Shown here: in pieces, positions 58,979 to 64,000 of the stretch
Layout of the letters: each line of letters starts with the position of its first letter
How positions within the stretch are numbered: position 1 is the stretch's first letter
NCBI RefSeq assembly: GCF_029227915.1
Contig: NC_079882.1
Span: 12,710,001-12,774,000 of the forward strand
From: Hydractinia symbiolongicarpus
Lineage: Eukaryota > Cnidaria > Hydrozoa > Anthoathecata > Hydractiniidae
DNA: 64,000 nucleotides
Direction of reading: 5' to 3'
The notes under the pieces: generated by a model
Told to the model about the DNA's origin: nothing
The model's input: only the letters and a program-made list of their open reading frames with translations
The model's database searches: none
Translations under genes and position numbers: made by a program

Positions 58979-59301
58979 AGTGACGTTGGCCCAACCTCGT
59001 ACACAGTTATTTAGGTTGTACGAAGTTGGTACAATCATTAGATAATTATAAAAAATTATCGTCAGAGAGTATTTAAGACATTATCATGCTTACTGAATGT
59101 AATTAACAATGTTTAGATATTCATTTCTAAACCAAATTATTCGTTGCATAATTTTTGTACAGCAATTGTAATGCCCATCTTCGTACAAAATTGCCCATCT
59201 TCGTACAAGCGCGAAAAATGACCAACCTCGCACAACGGGTCAATTTCGTACGGAACAGTAGATGCACAGACAAGTGTCAACAAATTCCCAACAAAGATGT
59301 C

Positions 59302-59353
59302 CAATGGATGATTAAAGAAGTTAATTTACATTAACTTCTTTAATCATCCATTG
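59302..59353. repeat. Perfect inverted repeat, 24-bp arms, 4-base loop
   Basis: CAATGGATGATTAAAGAAGT plus TAAT, then loop TTAC, then the exact reverse complement. It lies between the TCGTACA element and the MULE remnant. Confidence 0.95.
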
Positions 59354-59479
59354 TAAACAGTGATGATGTAAATAGTGAAATGAAACTCAAAATGATACTC
59401 CTACTACTTCTTGTAGTAAAACTGGTAAAACTAGTGTTCTCACAACGTCTACAGAAAAAATTATTAACAATTGTGCTGC

Positions 59480-60150
59480 TACACCTAAAAACAGTCTACA
59501 CAAGATATCTGGATATAGAATAATTGATACAGAGATTCTTGCAGTGGCTTTTAATCAGATTTTATGTCCTGAATGTAATAATATATCAATCGAAGAAGCA
59601 GGGAATAGCTTCTATGTTATTTATTGGTTGTATTAACTGTCCATATATTTACGAGTTGTCTTCTTCATGACCTGGTAAGAGAGGATATGATGTAAACAGA
59701 AGAGCTGTTTATACATTACGTTCTTTGGGTCAAGGTTCAAAAGTTTACGTCATTAATGAACATGCCGCCTCCAATGACGGCTAGAAATTATGACTGTTTG
59801 ACATCACAAATATCTGATGTATCAGTTGCTGAGGAAACAATGGATGATGCAGCAAGAGAAATTAAATCCAAAGCTGATGCTCTTGGCACTGAGCCTGTAA
59901 ACACAGGGATTTCAGTTGACGGAGCATGGCAAAGACGAGGACACGCGTCGCGTAACGGATTTGTTACGGCTATATTGCTTACTACTGCAAAGTTGTTGGA
60001 TATTCAATGGTCCCTCTTATTGAGAGTGATCCTGTTGCCTACGCTAATTGGTTAAACAACCATGTTTGTTCGTATAATCATAAAGGATCGGCTGGAGGCA
60101 TGGAACCAGTTGGCACAAAACGTATATTCAAAAGATCGATTAAAAAGTAG
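59480..60150 (+). pseudogene. Mutator-like (MULE) transposase remnant
   Basis: Frame-broken on +. ISGYRIIDTEILAVAFNQIL (about 59501) is followed by a Cys pair (CPEC). A continuous frame from 59756 reads MNMPPPMTARNYDC, then AEETMDDAAREI and ISVDGAWQRRGHASRNGFVT, where the VDGAWQRRG block is the recognisable catalytic-region signature of the Mutator-like transposase family common in cnidarian genomes. A frame change near 60027 leads to VAYANWLNNHVCSYNHKGSA and KRIFKRSIKK, which continue that family's order. Stops and shifts make it a pseudogene. The terminal inverted repeats were not found. Confidence 0.85.
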
Positions 60151-61159
60151 TAGTTTATGAAGCTGGTGGTTTTTAGTTTTCTATAGAGTCAAAAATCTTA
60201 TCAAATCATTTAAAAAAGTAAAAAAAAAAACATTTTCAAAATTTAAAATGCCGTTTTCTTGAAATGAAGATTTCGAACTGCTGGGAAAGATTTCTCCAAA
60301 ACCGTTGAGAATTATGTCATGGAGTTTTCAGAGTTATTCATCTTCATTAGTACTGTGTTTTCTATGAATTACATTTTTGTGTTAAATTTCCATTTTGCTG
60401 CACTTTTGGTACAAAATCATATTTTCTCGCAAAAATAGTTTCAGGGAATTTGAGCAATATTTATGGCTCAGCATCTTATTTTTTGAACAAAGTATTTCAT
60501 AGAAAACACACTTCATAATCTTATGAATTAACATGACAAATTAGTAACACAGATAATGAATGGTTTGGAGATATTCTTCCCAGAGTAAATGGTTCATTTT
60601 TTATTAAAATAGCTATGGCAACCGCATTGGCATTTTTTGTATTTTTTCAAATAATATTTACTTGATATTTACTATGGTATAAATCCTTTTTACTTTAACC
60701 ACCTTAATAGGAACAGAAAAATTAGGGGGTGTTTCCCCGTTAAACGGCGAATCACGTGATTGTAGAGCCACATACCGTTAATTTGATTTTTTAGCTAAAT
60801 ATTAACTGTGCAACAAAAGTTGGATGTATAGACTGGAATGCGTTAACCCTTTTTTAACTGTCCAAACAGCTGCATTCTCAGTGTTTTTTGATTTTTCATG
60901 ATTTTTTATCACCTTTTTTAAATAAACTTTGGGTTAATCACGTTAAAAGGGTATTTTTGTATTGTATATTTTGAAAGATTCTTTGGTAGCACTTCTGCTG
61001 CATAAAACGCATTTGAAAGTAAATATCAAGAGTAAATGTATTTCCTCACACCATATCATAGCTGTATGATTTACCACAGATGCCTGAAAATATGAAAGAA
61101 AAAAAATTATATCGGAAGTTAAAGCTCGCTCAGCGCAGTACCATCAACATCGTTGTAGA
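60151..61159. other. Gap between transposon remnants
   Basis: AT-rich sequence with no coding signal. A small G/C-containing island at 60727-60775 (GGGGGTGTTTCCCCGTTAAA) may be a transposon end. Confidence 0.4.
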
Positions 61160-61780
61160 ATGCTACTTTATGCGCCATCGTTATTGTTATTACCGTCTCT
61201 TTTTACGTCAATACATTGTTCTCGTAACTTTTGCGCTTTAAACATATCTAAAATAACAGGCAAGGAAGGACCTTGTGACTTGAATTCTTTATTGCTTTTT
61301 AACCAAGAAATGCCAATAGATATAGTGCTTACCAACGAAAATATTCAAGAAGAATGTGAGAGTCATATAGACTTTTGTGTCAAACATTCATTTAAGGTCG
61401 TTGAAGCTAAAGAATGCTGGGGAAAGTCTCTGGAAAAGCTACATCCTTTTACCATAGAAGAACACAGACTTTCCAGTGGTAAAACTTCGAACCAAGCTAT
61501 CATAAAAACGTTAGATAGAGGAAGAAAGTTTCAAAATGAGAGATACTTCTGAATCGACTAACACGAAATGGGACAACGGAACTTTTTCTGTGATAACTCT
61601 ATGCAAAGCAAGCATGAAGAAGCAAAATCGGTCTGTCCTTGTTAGTCTCTGTATCGCAACAGGCAAGGTCATGGAAGCGAACTGTCTTTGTCCAGAAAAT
61701 GTAGACGGGGTTTCAAACGGAACATGGTGAAAGTGTTTTGTCAAAAAAAACCTTTTAAATATGGGATTCTCGGGGCGCAT
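61160..61780 (+). pseudogene. Broken SWIM-type zinc-finger protein
   Basis: The frame 61160-61552 (IDIVLTNENIQEECESH, then HPFTIEEHRLSSGK and GRKFQNERYF) is continued after a frame change at about 61540 by TKWDNGTFSVITLCKASMKK and SVLVSLCIATGKVMEANCLC, followed by PENVDG. This is the layout of the SWIM-domain proteins seen near YqaJ-type or transposon-linked genes in cnidarians. The first CxC of the SWIM motif is present but the expected CxH is lost, and a stop follows at 61728. It is therefore a decayed copy. The first ATG at 61160 is uncertain. Confidence 0.6.
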
Positions 61781-63046
61781 TTGCGACAGTTCTTTCCAAT
61801 AAAAGGTGTTTAGAAAAATTGAAAGAAATCCTCTCTCGTTGATTTTTACAGGTTAACCTTAATAAAAAAAAGTTTTCGCGGGAATTAATTTTCGCAAAAA
61901 TTTAATTTCTGGATCTTTCTATTTAATTTCTTGAATGGACAGTTTAAATGAACATCGCGATAATTTATTCTCGTTAATAGCCAAATGCTATTATATAATT
62001 TGCATGATTAATGTTTTTATTCTAGCATAAATTTATAAACGTCGGCCTGGAAGCTGGTTAGGCCATCGGAAATTACCGAGGCGAATGCAGACATGTTTAC
62101 GTCAGCAAATTCTTGACGATCGGGATATTTTTTAAATTAGATGTAACTCGAACTTAAAAAAGTTTTGCTCTCCCAATTTAACTGTTGTTCGTGTATGGGA
62201 GAAAAACAAAGTATAAATTGCCGACGTGAAACGGAATGTTGCCGACGTGAAACAGGGAAATGACTTGAAATGACGGCCATTTTTTGAAGGGAAAGGCTGT
62301 GGGAAGCATTTTGTCTTTTATCAACATCAAGCTTTATGTTCCAATCAGATGCATTGGAGGAATAGTCACTCTGTCATCAACGTAGTAAAGACTCTCAGGA
62401 CCTGTGTAGGAAGTCACTGACTGACGAATCTTCACTTTACAGCTAGCACAATATCAGCGTTATTTCTATCATTAGATATGTAAACAAAAACTGAATTTGC
62501 GCATACACAATGACTTATTGTACCAAATATTGCTCTAAAAGCAACGTCAAAGTCAAACCTGTGTTGTTATTATTTTGAGGCTTCGGTAAAAATTTAGCAA
62601 TGATCCTAATGAAACTATCATAAATTACAGACCGCACACCTCTTCGTGGGTGAAACTTTTATGCCAAACTTATCCCTAATAATAATAGTTGTTATTGTCA
62701 TTTTAGCCAATTTCTAAATAACGATGCACCAATAGCGATCATGCGCAAAAATCTTATGCCTTGAGTAGGTACGACTTTGATTTTTCAATGGACCAATGAA
62801 TAGTTTCTTGTTAATTTTGTAGGAAAGTATAAATCTATAGCTCGGTTGGCTAGAGAGTTTAGTAGCGCTTTTGCTGACGCTTAGCTAGAAACATGCTTTT
62901 TTACACAAAATAACTTTAAGCCTTATAACTTCACCTTTTTGGAATAAATTTAAACCTCGACAATGAGCCAGTAGCCAACTTTGACTGGCTACCTTACAAA
63001 GCTGCTAGAAAATTGCTACTTGTTTGTAGGCGCGTGTGTTTGTAGG
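61781..63046. other. Gene-free stretch
   Basis: Contains a GGAATTAATTTTCGC palindrome-like end (61880) and a tandem pair of TTGCCGACGTGAAAC (62218, 62237). No gene was recognised. Confidence 0.4.
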
Positions 63047-63120
63047 CGCGTGGCCTTGTGGTTATGGATATCGCTTCGTAATCAGAAGGTTTGTGGTTCG
63101 GTCCAGAGCGCGAGCATATT
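63047..63120 (+). repeat. tRNA-derived SINE head, second type
   Basis: GCGTGGCCTTGTGGTTATGG, then ATCGCTTCGTAATCAGAAGG and GGTTCGGTCC: A-box and B-box spacing of a tRNA head, but without a closed acceptor stem. The sequence differs from the SINE at 13768, so it represents another family or tRNA origin. Confidence 0.55.
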
Positions 63121-64000
63121 TAGCAAGTGCTTTTAATGTATACATTCCGAACACAGGACCCACATTGATAGCAGTGTTTTCAACACTATCCTGTATAAAT
63201 ATTCGGAATAGTAATAATAGTACCCAGAACTGTTAAACACAGTCAAATATTTATTCTTTTACTGTTTTAGTTTCTAGTCCGAATAGAGTCATGTAGGCAG
63301 CCATAATAGCTAAAATTAAAAAGTTGCTGTATAAAAGAATTTACTTAGCTACACAAGTAGCTTGCTGGCTAATCATTTTTTAGCAGCTTTGTAACAACAA
63401 ACAAAAAAACCATTCAGAGACACAGACAGATACCCCAAATAAAAGTTTTCCAGACATGACTTTTCAACACAAGTCATATTGAAGAAGAACGACTTTGCTC
63501 GCGAGCGGGACTTATTACAAGGGCACTCAACTTGTTGTGTGCCCTTGTAGTTTATCCGCTGCATAAATCAAGTATAAGTATGAGACGAGGTATTGGTTTG
63601 GTTGTGTTTACAAATTACTAAAAGTCTGATCATGTGGTCAGTAATAATTCGACCACAAACAAACAATACAAACATAGCTGTAACTTCTTTAGAAAGATAA
63701 CTTTGATGAAATCATAGAGGTTACTATTTTCAACATATAACAAAACTTCTATCAATACTCGCAGAATCAATAAGAAATATATATCGAGGTTTATTTTTTT
63801 AGAAACAGGTCTTTAAAATACACAATTTAATTTTGGTAAAACAATCGGTCACCGTTTTGCATTTGAGCCACCTTTTGATTTATGTGATCACAGAATCGAC
63901 TTCAGCAATTAAGTAGGGGGGGGATGTGTAGATTTTTTGGTTCCTTGGTATACTTCGCGTAGCAAACTTGCTCCATAATTTCGCTTCGCAAATATTATAA
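63121..64000. other. Gene-free right end
   Basis: No gene recognised. An inverted pair AAGGGCACTCAACTTGT / ACAAGTTG-like sequence stands at 63519-63547 (GGGCACTCAACTTGTTGTGT then GCCC), and a TTCGCGTAGC / GCTTCGC stretch at 63953-63990 resembles a repeat end. Confidence 0.4.

Larger units (their letters stand above)
57885..59257 (+). mobile_element. Unclassified transposable element with TCGTACA subterminal repeats
   Basis: The motif CCAWCYTCGTACA or its complement recurs near both sides. Left: TGTACGAAGTTGG at 57904, CCATCCTCGTACA at 57944 and CCGTCTTCGTACA at 57962. Middle: CCAACCTCGTACA at 58991 and TTGTACGAAGTTGG at 59016. Right: CCATCTTCGTACA at 59172 and 59189, CCAACCTCGCACA at 59222 and AATTTCGTACGG at 59242. 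Both outer edges carry a CGTACG-like hexamer (57888, TACGTACGA; 59247, CGTACGG). Clustered repeats at both ends are typical of transposase binding sites. An open frame lies between. I do not recognise the superfamily. Confidence 0.55.

Overview
The window looks like nuclear DNA of a cnidarian, probably a hydrozoan. It is strongly AT-rich. Its genes are split by short GT-AG introns. Intronless rhodopsin-type GPCRs, an NMDA-like glutamate receptor and an ATOH8/Net-type bHLH gene show an animal genome with neural and signalling genes. The repeats (Helitron-type elements, tRNA-derived SINEs, pogo/Tigger ends, Harbinger, MULE, DIRS-like and LINE remnants) are a mix common in cnidarians. The taxon is an inference; no ribosomal or mitochondrial marker is present.

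Layout. 1-4803 (+): the 3' half of a MELK kinase gene, ending in the KA1 domain. 6761-7627 (+): an intronless divergent GPCR. 8-10 kb: a perfect palindrome, a Helitron-like element and a SINE. 11048-12088 (+): a second intronless GPCR. 12.4-15.6 kb: a directly repeated 0.65-kb unit enclosing a SINE, pogo-like ends and two abutting Helitrons. 17.2-17.65 kb: an array of GTTATAACT-like motifs. 19.7-22.5 kb: a decayed DIRS-like retroelement and a pogo/Tigger remnant, followed by a 29-bp minisatellite. 23-30 kb: no recognisable gene. 30556-31938 (+): a third GPCR, with a signal peptide and a Cys-rich, heavily glycosylatable ectodomain. 32-41 kb: gene-poor, with two clean Helitron copies and a dead LINE. 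41116-42011 (+): a four-exon secreted Cys-rich IGFBP-N-like protein. 42355-51668 (-): a five-exon NMDA-like ionotropic glutamate receptor with a (GAA)44 tract beside one of its splice donors. 52.7 kb: a Harbinger transposase fragment. 53905-54846 (-): the ATOH8/Net-like bHLH gene. 56.5-64 kb: transposon-rich, with a foldback element, a SINE, an unclassified element carrying TCGTACA subterminal repeats, a MULE transposase remnant and a broken SWIM-domain gene.

The genes do not form an operon or pathway. They are independent animal genes among mobile DNA. Four of the seven credible host genes (three GPCRs and the glutamate receptor) are membrane receptors. The exon models were joined by reading phase across GT-AG boundaries, and the phases agree at every junction given for MELK, the IGFBP-like gene and the glutamate receptor.
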